In this document: positions 1 through 10,855 of the stretch, one piece after another | Numbering within the stretch: the stretch's first letter is position 1 | Layout: each line of letters starts with the position of its first letter | Program-made: the position numbers and the translations under genes | Notes under the pieces: generated by a model | Seen by the model: the letters and a program-made list of their open reading frames with translations, nothing else | The model's database searches: none | Told to the model about the DNA's origin: nothing | From: Karstenula rhodostoma CBS 690.94 | Taxonomy: Eukaryota > Ascomycota > Dothideomycetes > Pleosporales > Didymosphaeriaceae | Assembly (NCBI GenBank): GCA_010093485.1 | Contig: MU001496.1 | Location: 1,555,666 to 1,619,665 of the forward strand | Direction of reading: 5' to 3' | DNA length: 64,000 nt

Positions 1-675
1 CGTAGAAATGCGTGCCACGCGCCAACTCCTCCCGAAATAGCCTTTGTGACATGTTGGAATTGAAATTTCACGTCAAACGCGCTTGATGAGGCGTTGGTGT
101 AGGATTGTGAGGTTGATATGACGAGATTGACAGTCGGATGACGGTATGTGTTCGTTGTAGATCAGCTCTTTCTTGGGAGTAGGCGGCTTAGATGCGCGAG
201 AAGTATGTTTTTGCTAAGGGTATCATTCTGCCTTATCATCAGGTGGTTTCTGTTTTCCCTCGTCATCGAGCTGAGTATGTAGCTGGAGGTTCAGCCTCGC
301 CAGCAGGATGCGGACGTCCGTGATCTGGTGATCGTAGCTAGAGGCACAGCGTCGCTTTGGCGCTCAAGGTCTGGGTTATCTGAGGGTTGCCGTGCCATGG
401 TGGCTTGCTTGTTGCCGGTGCGGGGAGTACGTTAGGGGGCAAGGTCTCTAAAAGAAGAAGAAAAAAAGATATCTAGGATGTGGCCTTGGAATCGGTCAGG
501 CTTAGAGCTCAGCCCCTCGTCGTACTGTAACTTGGTTACAATCTTCGACTCCTTCAACTCTGGGAAAGAATTGCATACGTTTTAGACCGCGAAGGGTGTA
601 TGGTTACGATAGCGGCTGATGAAAAACTGTGTGCGGAACCTGAGCCTTCCATAGATCCACGTCTTATATTCTACA
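1..675. other. Intergenic, downstream of the Zn2Cys6 gene
   Basis: No open frame with protein-like composition is present on either strand. The right end is the 3' flank of the minus-strand regulator gene whose stop codon is at 678..676. I see no RNA gene or repeat here. Confidence 0.5.
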
Positions 676-2745
676 TCATACAACCTCCATCGCCATTTCG
701 CCCGCTGCACCCTCAAGGAGGTCAAGTCGCGCCGTGAATGCATTCTCCAGGTCCACACCGACAACTTGCACTGGCCAGTCGATGAGATGCCAGTTCTCTC
801 TGCCCAATGCCATCGCCACGGTGATGATGAAGTTGGCGCCCATGCCCTCCAGCCACCACACGTTCCGCACCCTGCCAGCAAGAACACCGTAGTGAGCCAG
901 AATCACCAAAGCGTATTTATTCTTCTGCTCCAGCAGTTTTATGAATTCCCTCGAGATGCGCGTAGCCCACACAAAGATGGCCCCGCGGTCCTTCATCTGC
1001 ACGATCCGACCGCCCTTGTCCCCATAGATGTAGTCCACCGAGGTCAGGAACGGGTACTCGCTCTCTGCGGCAACTAATTGTGAGACTAGCGCGTACGCTT
1101 CTCTCAGGTAGAACAACGCAGAGGACAAGGTGTCGACATCAGATGATTGGTTAAGACTTCTCCAGAGATTCTCTATCTCAGCAAGGCGGATGTCTTCCTC
1201 GAGCGCCAGGTCTGACTTTGGTCGCCTGTCTTTGGGCCACCAATGACGATTAGCAATGACGCTGAGTCTGCCTTTGACGACATAGTCCCAGCCAGGCATC
1301 AGCACCGACCACGGCCCCCGGAGTCCCCATAATGTTCGAAGAGTGGCTGCAAGCATCTTGGTTACCACATATGGCGGTGGTACGATGGTGCCCTGCAGCA
1401 CACATGACCGTATGTTTTCTATCTCCTGCGTTGCGGTAAAGAAAAAGTACACCGCGGTGAGCGTCGCGCTCGCGAAGAGTGCAGCAGCGTTCTCAGCGTT
1501 GATGTTTTCTAGCTGAGGTCGGAATCCTTGTATTGCCTTGTTCATTTGTGAAGCAGCCAAGTTTATCATCGCCGTTCCTTCCTCCCCACGTCCATGCAGC
1601 CTGGCAAGGTGGAGCGATGCGACCGCTAGTATATTGTGTACGAGGAACTTGTGGTTTGCTGCGATGTCTGGCACGACAGATTGCCAGGCTGCTTTCGCAG
1701 GATCCGCGTCTGCGAGTGTGAGACTCGTGGTATACTCGTAGTGGTAAAGGATCCCTTGCAGAGCTGGCGGTAAGATGTCTCGTGTCGGTCTCCATAGGTC
1801 GTTGAAGCGGAGATAGGGCGATATCGATGGAAACGTAGTTGGTATTGTGAGGTCTGGAAGAGACATGATAGGCGGAGGAGTCGAAGGAGGCGTTATGAAG
1901 GGTGTGTCTGAGGGAGTGAAGGCATTGTGCCACGCAGTACTTTCAAGCACGCTGACCTCATAGCAGTTATTCGGCAGTAAAGGTTTTGGCCTTGTGAGTG
2001 AGCCGGTGGCTGAGTTGGATGTTGAGGATGCAGGAGAAGGTACTGATGAGGGCGAAATAGATGTGATTGTGGATACGGAAGGCGCCGACCCCGCTGTTAA
2101 GCGCGTAGAAGGAGCGAGCAAAAGAAAGCCCTGTACAAGGTAAGCATAAGCTATGAGGTGTCGGCGTCGTCACCAACGATGGACTCACACATTGGTCTCC
2201 TCGCTTCTCACAGTTGAAGCATGTCGGGTGTGCGCCATCGCACTGTTTGATGCGTCAGCGCTGTCCATAGAAATGCTGGTAAAGCCACGCGATCTTCCAA
2301 GATCGCAAATAAGAGGGTAAAAGGTCGATTTCTGTGTCGAGTAGTAGCACCGATGGATGCCCAAGCTAATGATACCAGACCTCCTGGTGCGGGCCGTGGC
2401 TGAGTTCCAATGTCGCTCTAGCGGAAACGTGTACTGTGTGTAGTGTATCTGCCTCCAAGCCCTGTACTTGCAGTCATGGTACTGGCAGGAAACGAGCCAC
2501 AGCCTGCGAGCTTCCCATGCATTCCGGAGACAATGGTGTCGCCATGCATGCCCAGACCTTTGTGGGACCATGTGAACTCATCTATAGTGGATTTCCTAGG
2601 CATACCGATTCGAGTTGTGTCGTACTCTGAGATGCTGGATTGGAGGCTCAACAACACGTACCTTGATTCGTCTCCGCTTGCATTGCGAGCAGCCAAGTCT
2701 CGTCTTGTTGTGTGCTTTGCGCGTCCCTGCAGTCCGCGCAGACAT
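676..2745 (-). CDS. Zn(II)2Cys6 fungal transcription factor, 530 aa, three exons
   Basis: The model is complement(join(676..2130, 2189..2242, 2662..2745)). Residues 19-46 form a canonical binuclear zinc cluster C-x2-C-x6-C-x6-C-x2-C-x6-C (C19, C22, C29, C36, C39, C46), with the basic run KRRRIK between Cys 2 and Cys 3, so the protein should bind DNA in the nucleus. The cluster is split by intron 1 exactly between RRIK and CDG, a common intron site in this family. Intron 1 (2661..2243, GTACGT donor, CAG acceptor) is 419 nt, far longer than the other introns in the window. Intron 2 (2188..2131, GTGAGT/ACAG) is 58 nt. A Ser/Thr/Pro-rich linker follows, then a helical region of about 400 residues typical of the fungal regulator middle/C-terminal domain, resembling sterol-uptake (Upc2-like) regulators. 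The target genes cannot be inferred; no metabolic cluster adjoins it. Confidence 0.85.
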
Positions 2746-3682
2746 CGTACACGCTCGTAGTTGATTCGTACGGTAAGCGAAGAGCTAGGGGTGGTCAATG
2801 GTAGAGAGTCTGCAGCGTTGTGGCACCACCTCGCAATAGATAAGCTCAAAGATAAAGAGTGTATCAGCATGCGGTTATTGAAGTACTATAGATGTGCTGT
2901 CCTGGCTCCTTGCAACAATATACTAATCCGTCCGTCGAGGCTGAGCGATGGATTGCGGAGGCCCGCTTAATTCTCCACTAATTCCGGAGCTACCGTACTC
3001 CAGCACCTGTGATTAGTCCGGATACTCGAACAGGGCAATCGCATCTCGTCTACACTGCGTAAAAGATGTGACCCCCGAACAGCTACTTGACGTCGACATT
3101 GCTCATCCTATGAGCATGAAGCCGCAGCCTTGATCTGGTCCTTAAGCCACCACAATTACATTGCTAGTTCTGTGTCCGCTACCTAGGCGTACCGAACATT
3201 TGAATGCTTCTGGCTTGTCGACTATGTAAGAGGTCTGAACTTGAACAGTGCTTACTTTCATCCTGCCAAGAACACTGCTGCAGGTCTGACAAATTCACGG
3301 CCAACTTGGCACGAAGCCAAGTATACTGAGAGGTAGTCAGGAGGTGCGCTGTGGAAGGACGACAAACGTTTGAGTGAGCTCTCCGCGCTATCAAGCCTCC
3401 TGCGTGATCTTACTATATCCATGATGCAGTACCATCACTTCGTCAAAGTAGACTAGTGTCAGAAAATATTTCGTTGACAGACCTGGGGTATCTTAACACA
3501 AACTCCACTCTATAATCCCAAATCCTGTAGAACGCCGCTGCCATCCCGTAATGTGCCTCATAAATGTGCGCATGCAAAAAATGAACCTCCACCACCTTTA
3601 TCTGTGCCCAGGACAGCCTGACTGCACGCAGTAACCTCGCAGTAAAAGCTCTCCAGCAGAGCGAATCTCCCAGCATCGACCT
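2746..3682. other. Intergenic between the Zn2Cys6 gene and the G-patch gene
   Basis: This holds the promoter of the minus-strand Zn2Cys6 gene at its left edge and the 3' flank of the minus-strand G-patch gene at its right edge. Short open frames such as 3443..3676 (-) have no recognisable domain. Nothing else is supported. Confidence 0.5.
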
Positions 3683-4387
3683 CTACTTCAACCCATGATC
3701 CACCGGACCCCTACCCAGATATCTGTCCAGCTTATCGTCTCCGTAAAACATACTCTGCAGCTTATCATGCTTCTTCTTCTGCTGCGCGGCGAGTTTCCGC
3801 ACCTGTCCCGCATCAAGTGTAACCCCCTTCGGCGCGAGCGCTTCCTCCCTCTCCCGCTCTACGGCCTTCTTATCCACACCCAGGCCCAGCTTGTCCCTCT
3901 TCTCCTTCGGTACGATGGGGAAAAGCATGCCTTGTCCAGTGGCACCGAGACCCATGCGCGCATCAACGTCAAAGCCATGTCTTTGGAGCAACTTCAGACC
4001 CAAGCGAGTGCGGTCGATGCCAGAAGGCGTTTGTATCTCTGGAAGCGCAGCTTGATGCACCGGGCTTAGATAGTGCAGGCGATGGTCGGACTCTTTGACA
4101 GGCGCGCCGCAGATGCCGCACGTCGGGTATGCATTTGTTTTTTGTGGTGGCTGGCCGTTTGGAAAGACGATGGCAAGGTACTGTTCGGCGAAGGAGCGAC
4201 CATCGAGTTTGGAAGGCGCAGCGAGCGGAGGGCCTGGCGTTGAGGCGGGAACGAAGTTTATGGGTTTCTTCCAGAGCCCGCGCCCGTAGGCCGGCTGGTC
4301 GACAAATGGGACGGTGGAGATGTCGGCATCGTCGAAGCGGACGTCGTCTGGGTCGTCCTCAGGATACGGCTCGTGCAATGTCGTCAT
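3683..4387 (-). CDS. G-patch domain protein (GPANK1-like), 234 aa, single exon
   Basis: Near residues 87-111 there is a small Cys/His element with CGICG and later paired histidines, consistent with a C2H2-type zinc-binding knuckle. It is followed by a G-patch at about residues 125-175 with the spaced glycines of the family (GLKLLQRHGFD, MGLGATGQGM, KLGLGVDK). G-patch modules bind and stimulate DEAH-box RNA helicases or contact RNA. The order zinc-knuckle then G-patch resembles the metazoan protein GPANK1, here without ankyrin repeats. The C-terminal third is a Lys/Glu-rich helix. The ATG at 4387 is the first in frame and needs no splicing. The gene is divergent from the SDR gene, with 313 bp between the starts. 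A role in RNA processing is inferred from the domain only. Confidence 0.8.
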   Translation of the reverse strand: MTTLHEPYPEDDPDDVRFDDADISTVPFVDQPAYGRGLWKKPINFVPASTPGPPLAAPSKLDGRSFAEQYLAIVFPNGQPPQKTNAYPTCGICGAPVKESDHRLHYLSPVHQAALPEIQTPSGIDRTRLGLKLLQRHGFDVDARMGLGATGQGMLFPIVPKEKRDKLGLGVDKKAVEREREEALAPKGVTLDAGQVRKLAAQQKKKHDKLQSMFYGDDKLDRYLGRGPVDHGLK

Positions 4388-4579
4388 AGCTGTGGTGTTT
4401 GTACGCGGGTAGACGCCGATATTTGACGGGGACTGGCTGGGACGTTGATTTCAACCGCGAGGCAGAGGAATGAGTGACTCCGCCACATGGAAAAGACGTC
4501 GAGGTTCCGAGTAGGCCTAGTAAACGCAAAAACAGTTGAACTCACTCTGGACGAGAGGCAGCAATCCGCATCGCGTGAG

Positions 4580-4585
4580 CACGTG
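4580..4585. promoter_or_regulatory. CACGTG E-box in a divergent promoter
   Basis: A palindromic CACGTG lies inside the 313-bp region between the divergent starts of the G-patch gene (4387) and the SDR gene (4701). Such a site could bind bHLH factors, but the hexamer also occurs by chance, so this is only a candidate. Confidence 0.3.
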
Positions 4586-4700
4586 CTGCCCGATAAACGA
4601 TAAGACTTAAGCGACGTCAATCACCAAACCAGAAGTTCGGGTCCTCCCGTCCCGCTTCGAGCCTCAGTGCAACGTTGACGATCTACCCACCCCCCTAAAC

Positions 4701-6013
4701 ATGCCCGTCCACATCGCCGGCAAGGTGTGGCAAGATGGCATATCCTCCGTTCCCTATGGCTGGACCCTCCTCAAACTCACCCCGGTCGTCGCGGTGATAT
4801 ACCTCCTGAAGCTGTACTTCAATGGCGCCGTCAACACGTCGGAGCGCAACATGCACTCCAAGGTGGTCATGGTGACGGTACGTTTGGATCAAACCATGCA
4901 CCTGAATGATACTGAACATAGATATAGGGAGGAACGTCAGGAATCGGCGCCGAAGTAACAAAAGGCCTCGCCTCCCGCGGCGCCCAAATCGTCCTCCTCA
5001 CGCAACACGCCCTCACCGACGCCTTCCTCGTCGACTACATTGAAGACCTGCGCGCCCAGACGGGCAACGAACTCATCACCGCCGAGCAAGTCGACCTTGC
5101 CTCCCTCCACAGCATACGCAAGTTCGCTACCAAGTGGGTCGACAACGCCCCGCCGCGCCGTCTCGACATGGTCGTCTTGTGCGCGAACACGCGGACGCCC
5201 TCGGGAGCCTCAGCTTCCTTCACAGAAGACGGCCTCGAAGCAACATGGGGCCTGAATTACATGGCGAACTTCCACCTCCTCAGCATCCTGAGCCCCGCGC
5301 TGCGTGCCCAGCCTCCCGACCGTGACGTCCGCATCATCTTCGGCACATGCAGCTCCTACCTCGGCGGCATGCTTCCCGTCTCCACCGCCGCACCGTCACA
5401 GAAAGGCAAGAAGGAGACGATAGAAGCAGTGCCCTTCACGCCCAGCACCGCCTACGCCACCTCCAAGCTCGCCCTCATGACCTTCGCCCTCGCCTTCCAG
5501 AAACACCTCTCCTCGTACGCTCGCCCGGACAAGAATCCTGTCAACTCGCGCGTCATCATCGTCGACCCGGGCTGGACGCGCACCCCGGGCATGCGCCGCT
5601 TGCTCACGCTCGGCAGTCTTTGGGGGCTCCTTGTTTACGTGGTCACGTGGCCGTTGTGGTGGCTGTTTCTCAAGAGCTCGGATCAGGGCGCGCAGACGTT
5701 TTTGTATGCTGCGATGGAGGCGCAGTATGGGCGCGGCGAGGGAGGCTGGTTCTTGAAGGAGTGCAGGCAGATGGGGATACTGAAGGACGAGGTCAAGGAT
5801 GAGGCACTGCAGAAGAAGCTGTGGGAAGTTAGTGAGGAGGCTATCAAAATACTAGAGCAAGAGGGTGCGAAAAAGAGGGCGGCGGAGAAGAAGAGTGGGG
5901 ATAAGGGGGCGGCGGAGGGGAAGGAGACGAAAGCCGAGACGAAGACGAAGGCAAAGGCGAAGACCACAGCGACGAAAGAGAATGGCGCCGCGAAGCAGCG
6001 GAAGGGGAATTAG
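4701..6013 (+). CDS. Membrane-anchored short-chain dehydrogenase/reductase, 420 aa
   Basis: The model is join(4701..4877, 4928..6013) with a 50-nt intron (GTACGT/TAG). A hydrophobic segment at about residues 18-40 suggests an N-terminal membrane anchor. The Rossmann motif T-G-G-T-S-G-I-G spans residues 59-66 and is created by the splice junction, which confirms the intron. The catalytic Y-x3-K is Y235/K239 in STAYATSK, with a serine-rich strand (GTCSSYLGG) about 35 residues before it. This architecture resembles retinol-dehydrogenase-like SDRs of lipid droplets and ER such as yeast Env9; the substrate is unknown. A second hydrophobic stretch (SLWGLLVYVVTWPLWWLFL) follows the catalytic core. 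The last 45 residues are almost entirely Lys/Ala/Glu/Thr, an unusual charged low-complexity tail. Confidence 0.85.
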
Positions 6014-6338
6014 TCGCATACCATCACACACGTAAACGAAATACATGAGGCAAAGCTGGCCATACCCTTCATGAAATGCATAGTCTCATTGAGCCCGTGT
6101 ATATGCCAAACGCCTAACCCCTACGCCCTCCCAGCCCAAAACCCAAACGCAAATAATGCCGCTACACTCCGCAATATGCTTTCTTCGCTTGTAATGCACG
6201 CGGGAAACACGCCACCGACATCATGCGTATGCAAACATGCAAAAATCAGACAGACTAGTACATCCCCATGCATCCTCGTACAACCTTGCCGCTCAGGACC
6301 GGCCTGGCGCAGAGCCCCCACCTCAAGCGGACGCGCCG

Positions 6339-9300
6339 CTACGCCTTCAACCTCCTCTCCTCGCACCTCACGCAAACAGGATCGTCGCCCTCGCCGCGGA
6401 GGAAGTAGCGCCCGCCTTCAAACGGCCCGGAGCACTCCTATCCTTTGTTAGCTATGATTCCCCACGCAGAAGCCACACGCAAACTTACCATGCAGACAAA
6501 ACACCCCACATGCCACTCGGCGCCCAGCGCCTTGACGACCGTCTCCGTCACCGGCTTCCTGCACTTGCGACACTTTGTGCTGAACCGATTGGTATGGCAG
6601 TCAACACACCAGGCATAGCCCTCCTTCTCGACAAAGGGCGTAGAGCTATCGAACGGATCGCCGCACTGCGCGCAGAAGAAATGGCCCACGTGCCACTCGG
6701 CGCCGCACGCGACCACGACCTCGCCCTCGATAGGCGTCTTGCAGCTCTTGCAGCGCGGCGAGAACATCTCGTGGAAGTCGAGGTGGCAGTAGAAGCGGAG
6801 GGACTCGTCGTGGCCGTCGTCGGCTTCCAGGCGCTGCATGTCCTCGTACGTCGGGTGAGAATCCAACATGGGGAGGTCGTCCCCGCACTGGCGGGCGCGG
6901 ATGCGGGAGACGCGCTCTGCGTGGTTGACTGAGGGCTCTGGGTAGAAGGCGACGCACTCGAGGTGCTCGCCGCAGTGGTGGCATTGGAAGCACTCGGGGT
7001 GGAAGCGGACGCCGGCGGCGGAGACGATGCGCCCTGCGATGGGGAGCGCGCAGGCCTCGCAGAGGGCGCCGGTGCGGACGCTGGTGGGTGTCCAATGGGA
7101 GCGGGAGGTGGCGGCGGCGTTGCCACGGGCGAAGGGGGATTTGGATTTGACTGGGACTGGGAGGGGTCGTGTGGAGGTTGGAGGAGCGTCAACGTTGATG
7201 GATGGGATGGAGGGTGTGACGGAAATCGAGGGCGGGTTGGCTCTGGATCCTCTGCTCGGGGCTGGAGACTCGCTGACAGCGATGGTCGGGATGCTTGGTG
7301 TAACGGAGATCGAGGGTGTACCGTTATTCCTGGGACCTCTCGATGGGATAGGCGACTCGCTCACGGATATGGTGGGGACAGGAGTGGCAGACACTGAGGG
7401 AAGCTTCCGGTTCTTCAGGCCGAAACGGCCGCTGGGGGCGCTGACAGAGATTGACGGCGTCTCCTGAATATTGTCCGTCGGAAGGAGAGGCGCTGAAGAT
7501 GGCTTAGGGCGCGCTCCAGGTGCCTGAGAAACGTTTATTGTTGGTACGGTAGGCGCAACGTTTTGAGGCGGGGTGTTGACTTTCCTTGACGATGCGACAC
7601 TGGGGAGTGGCCTCGCTGGAGGATCCTCAAAGACGCTGATGACGGGTATTTGTGCCCGGTTAACTCTTGTTGAGGGAGCAGAAGGGGCCTTGGGCGCGTT
7701 CATCTGAGGAGTGGGAGCCGGAGTCAGAGGTTCCACCCTCTCAGATAGTGTACCGATCGTGGGGACGACAGGAGCAGTCGCCGCTTTCGACGACAAAGGT
7801 CGAGGGCCTTTGGCAGCTTGATCAAGAGAACGGGGTGATGCACCGGGGAGGGCTGAGATTTCCTCCTTCAATTCGATCTCCTTTGGCTTCCAGTCCCTCT
7901 TGAACGACACAATCGGACGGCCAGGGCTATCAGACACCATGGTGGGCGTGGGAAGTTTAGCACTTCTGTCCTTCAGCTTGAATCCAGTTGCCGCTCGCAG
8001 TTCGTCACTGCGAACCTCTTTTCCGTCTTTCAACTTGACCTCTGGCTCGTTCTCCACATCTGATTTTCCGTCCCCGTCCTCGCTCGTTCTAGAAAGAGAC
8101 AAGCTACTTGTATAGCCAGCATTTCGCGATTGTGACGGAGGATTCCTTTGGATCTCGAAGCGATCAAATCGCTTCATTGGAACAACCGGATCAGTGTTGG
8201 ATCTCACAAGATTCTTGTCTTTGATGGTCTGGACACGAGCGAATGGGTTCCGCCTAGCACCGAGAGGAAGTTTGGCGGGCGCTGGAGGGTTCGTGACAGC
8301 TGGTGGTGGAGGAGCAGCTTGTTCGTCCTCAGGTTCCTCGTAGATCTGGTCGTTGGGATTCTTGAACAAGCTCGTTGCACTGATCTTCCTACGCGAACCG
8401 CTACTGCGCCGTTTTTGGTTTGGATCCGACACTTTACGGTGTGACGTGGACGGAGTTGATGATGCTTTCGGCAGTATTGCCGAATCCTCTGCCTTCTCGC
8501 CTGTGAAGCTTTCTTTTGTAGGGGACGTGCTGAAGCCTGCGTTAGCGGTGAGAGAAGACCCACTGCCAGCACGGCGGCTTTGAACACTGCTGCTCCTGCT
8601 ACCGGCTGTGCTACCCATCGAATTGCGCTTTCTTCGTGTTTTCGAATTTGTGCGCTGTAGATCTTGTTCACTGCGATCCAGACTTTGGCTTCTCTGAACG
8701 CTTGCCTTTCTGGCCAGCCCGGGATAGGCGTACGGTCCGTCTGGGTTTGCGCCTGGCGCATTGGGATTCATATGCTTCCAGACTAGTTCTGCAGCTTCGT
8801 CTCTCGCCGACTCATACAATTTCTCCTCCGATTTCAGGTCCACTTCTTCCATGGCTGCTCGCAACGCGCGCACTTCGTCCTTCTCTATCTGCCGCCGCCC
8901 GCTCTCGCGATACTGCACACTCGGAGTTCGTTCCCGCGCCGTCGAAGAGGTTGTCATATCTCGTCCCCGCGGAGGCTGAACCAGAGGACGCCCGGTGCTT
9001 GCGATCACCTCATCCATGCTCCTATTGGATCTTGTCCGCTGGTGTGACTTGGGTTCGGGAGTTGCTGATGTTGGCGGCGCGTCAACCTCGGCACTTGCGT
9101 CTTCGAAATTGGTGTGCGAGAGCGGCGATATAGCGGGCGGATCGGAGAATCTATGCGAAGATCTGCTGGACCAGGTGTTGAAGTGTGCGGGCGGAGGCCG
9201 AGAGCCTGTTGGACGAGAGCCTGCTGGACGAGCGGGACGGTTGGTGCGAAGGTCTTGTAAATAGTTCGCTGTGGTATGCTCGTTAGAAATATATACTGGA

Positions 9301-9391
9301 ATGCGCTCATAGCTTGCATACTCATCTGTGAAGAGCTCATGTACACCGGGCCAGGTGACGTTGCACCTTCCCTTTCCTTCCGCTGCATCAT
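6339..9391 (-). CDS. Three-LIM-domain protein, paxillin (Pxl1)-like, 982 aa
   Basis: The model is complement(join(6339..6437, 6489..9268, 9322..9391)). Intron 1 (53 nt, GTATGC donor, CTAAC branch) was placed because the reading frame of the main exon continues upstream of the ATG at 9017 into a conserved-looking N-terminal stretch (NYLQDLRTNRPARP). Intron 2 (51 nt, GTAAGT) splits LIM3, and the last 99-nt exon supplies its second zinc knuckle (ECSGPF... VCVRC). Three Cys/His LIM modules occupy about residues 760-982; LIM1 carries a long insertion in its second finger, as in fungal paxillin-like proteins. The region before them is disordered and Ser/Pro-rich, with several copies of a P-x-I-x-V-x-E-x-P unit. 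Family members scaffold actin, septin or Rho signalling at growth and septation sites. The gene is convergent with the SDR gene. Confidence 0.85.
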
Positions 9392-10182
9392 GGAAGGTGC
9401 GTGTTTACCACAGCCGAAGCTCCGTTTATCTGCGATTGGAGGGGCAGGCGCCACTTGAGCTTGCAACAAGGTGAACCAACGGCTTTACGGTCTTTGTATA
9501 TGCGTAGTGCGCAGCGAATGTAGACTCGATATCGCAGCCAAATGGGAAGTTGCGGTGTTGTCGTGGCCGAGGTCTGAGTAGCGCCCGCGGTGGTTGGTCG
9601 CCCAGGTGACGCCACATCATGAGCTACCCCTGCCAACGCATTCGGAACCCCAAGTTTCAACCTCCACCTCGGCGCGTGGTAGTCAATCGATAGTCTGTCT
9701 GATCCGTCTCGAACTGCTGGACTCAGCGCTGTTGTCGATGGGGAATGCACCATACCGGACAAATTCGCCAACAAGTCAGGCCTCCTACTAATAAGATACC
9801 CGAGATACACAGCACTGGAGTCGTAATGTCAGTTTCGACAAGACATAGAGACGCGCCCCGCTCTCCTTTCACTGTTGTCTTGTATGTGATGATTTCTGGG
9901 ATAGCACAGGGTTCATACGTCTGCAAGGGCTCCAAAACACTTGATTAGCCCGCTGTGTATTGGTTTCAGGAACATTGTCCGTGAAAATGCCCATGCTCGG
10001 ATTGTTCTATCTCCTACTAACGGCGTTGCTGATTCGCTTTCGCCGAGGTAGCGCACCCTTACGAGGGTCGTCGTCCTGGTTTGAGGAAACGCTGCGATCC
10101 CTGGCTGAGTCTCTGGCATTCATCTGGCGCTCTGTGGCACATCCACAATGGCCCCATCTCGAATGCGTGTAACGCCGTCCCC
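9392..10182. other. Intergenic / promoter of the LIM gene
   Basis: About 790 bp hold the 5' flank of the LIM gene and the 3' flank of the prefoldin gene. Open frames of up to 140 codons on the minus strand (9388..9810) lack any domain and show no splice signals joining them to the LIM gene. Confidence 0.45.
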
Positions 10183-10719
10183 TCAGCTACCTGCTCCTTC
10201 CTTCTGGCTCTGCTCCTGTGCGCTCAAGACCTTGACCCGTATAACCTCTTCCACCATCCTCACATTGTTGGCCTTGCCGTTGATCACGCCCTCGAGATCC
10301 TTCAAACTGTCCTGTAGATCTTTCACCTTGCGGTTGTAAAAGTCGGTCGCATCCTCAACAGTCTTCTCGACAAAGAAGCCGGTACCAATATCGATGAGCA
10401 CGTGCGTAGACGAGGTGAGGCGGCCGGGGACGTAGAGCGAAGATGTGAGCGGGACAAGGAGCGGCTTGTCGGCGGTGCCTGGATTGACACCCTGCGATAT
10501 AGAATTGATGCAGTCGCGGAACTTGGACTGCGCCGTGCGGAGGGACTGGAACGAGGTCGTCAAGTGTTCCAATTCGCGGTCGAGCTGCGTCTTCAACTCT
10601 TGGAGCTGCGGCACTGGCAGCTGCCCGAGATCAACTGCACAACGTTAGAAAGGCCACCGTGACCCTGGGGTTGAATGAGACTTACTCTGTCCCGACTTCT
10701 GCGCTTGCTTCGTCGCCAT
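10183..10719 (-). CDS. PFDN5: Prefoldin subunit 5 (GIM5/PFD5), 161 aa
   Basis: The model is complement(join(10183..10634, 10686..10719)) with a 51-nt intron (GTAAGT/CTAAC/GCAG). Exon 1 encodes MATKQAQKSGQ and exon 2 starts with IDLGQLPVPQL, the usual opening of this subunit. The rest is the alpha-class prefoldin pattern: an N-terminal coiled coil (LKTQLDRELEHLTTSFQSL), a central beta-hairpin segment (LLVPLTSSLYVPGRL, VLIDIGTGFFVEK) and a C-terminal coiled coil. Prefoldin is a cytosolic heterohexamer that delivers unfolded actin and tubulin to the chaperonin CCT. Length matches the family (about 150-165 aa). It is divergent from the JmjC gene, with only 136 bp between start codons, so the two must share a bidirectional promoter. 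Confidence 0.93.
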
Positions 10720-10855
10720 TGCGTGTAGTTCAACGCGTGACGGTGGTGCCTGCCCCGCGCGAAACTTTCTGTGGAGGGGGAGCTCGGGCTTTGCCGAACG
10801 GAGAAGCGGCGAACCGCCGCAACACGACGTGCTTCGTGCACCATCTTCGTTCCTC

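Noticed and set aside
3443..3676. 77-codon frame downstream of the G-patch gene
   Set aside because: Lies in the presumed 3' UTR and has no family-like feature.
9388..9810. 140-codon minus-strand frame upstream of the LIM gene
   Set aside because: Could not be joined in phase to the LIM exons; the LIM start is well explained by the 70-nt first exon at 9391..9322.
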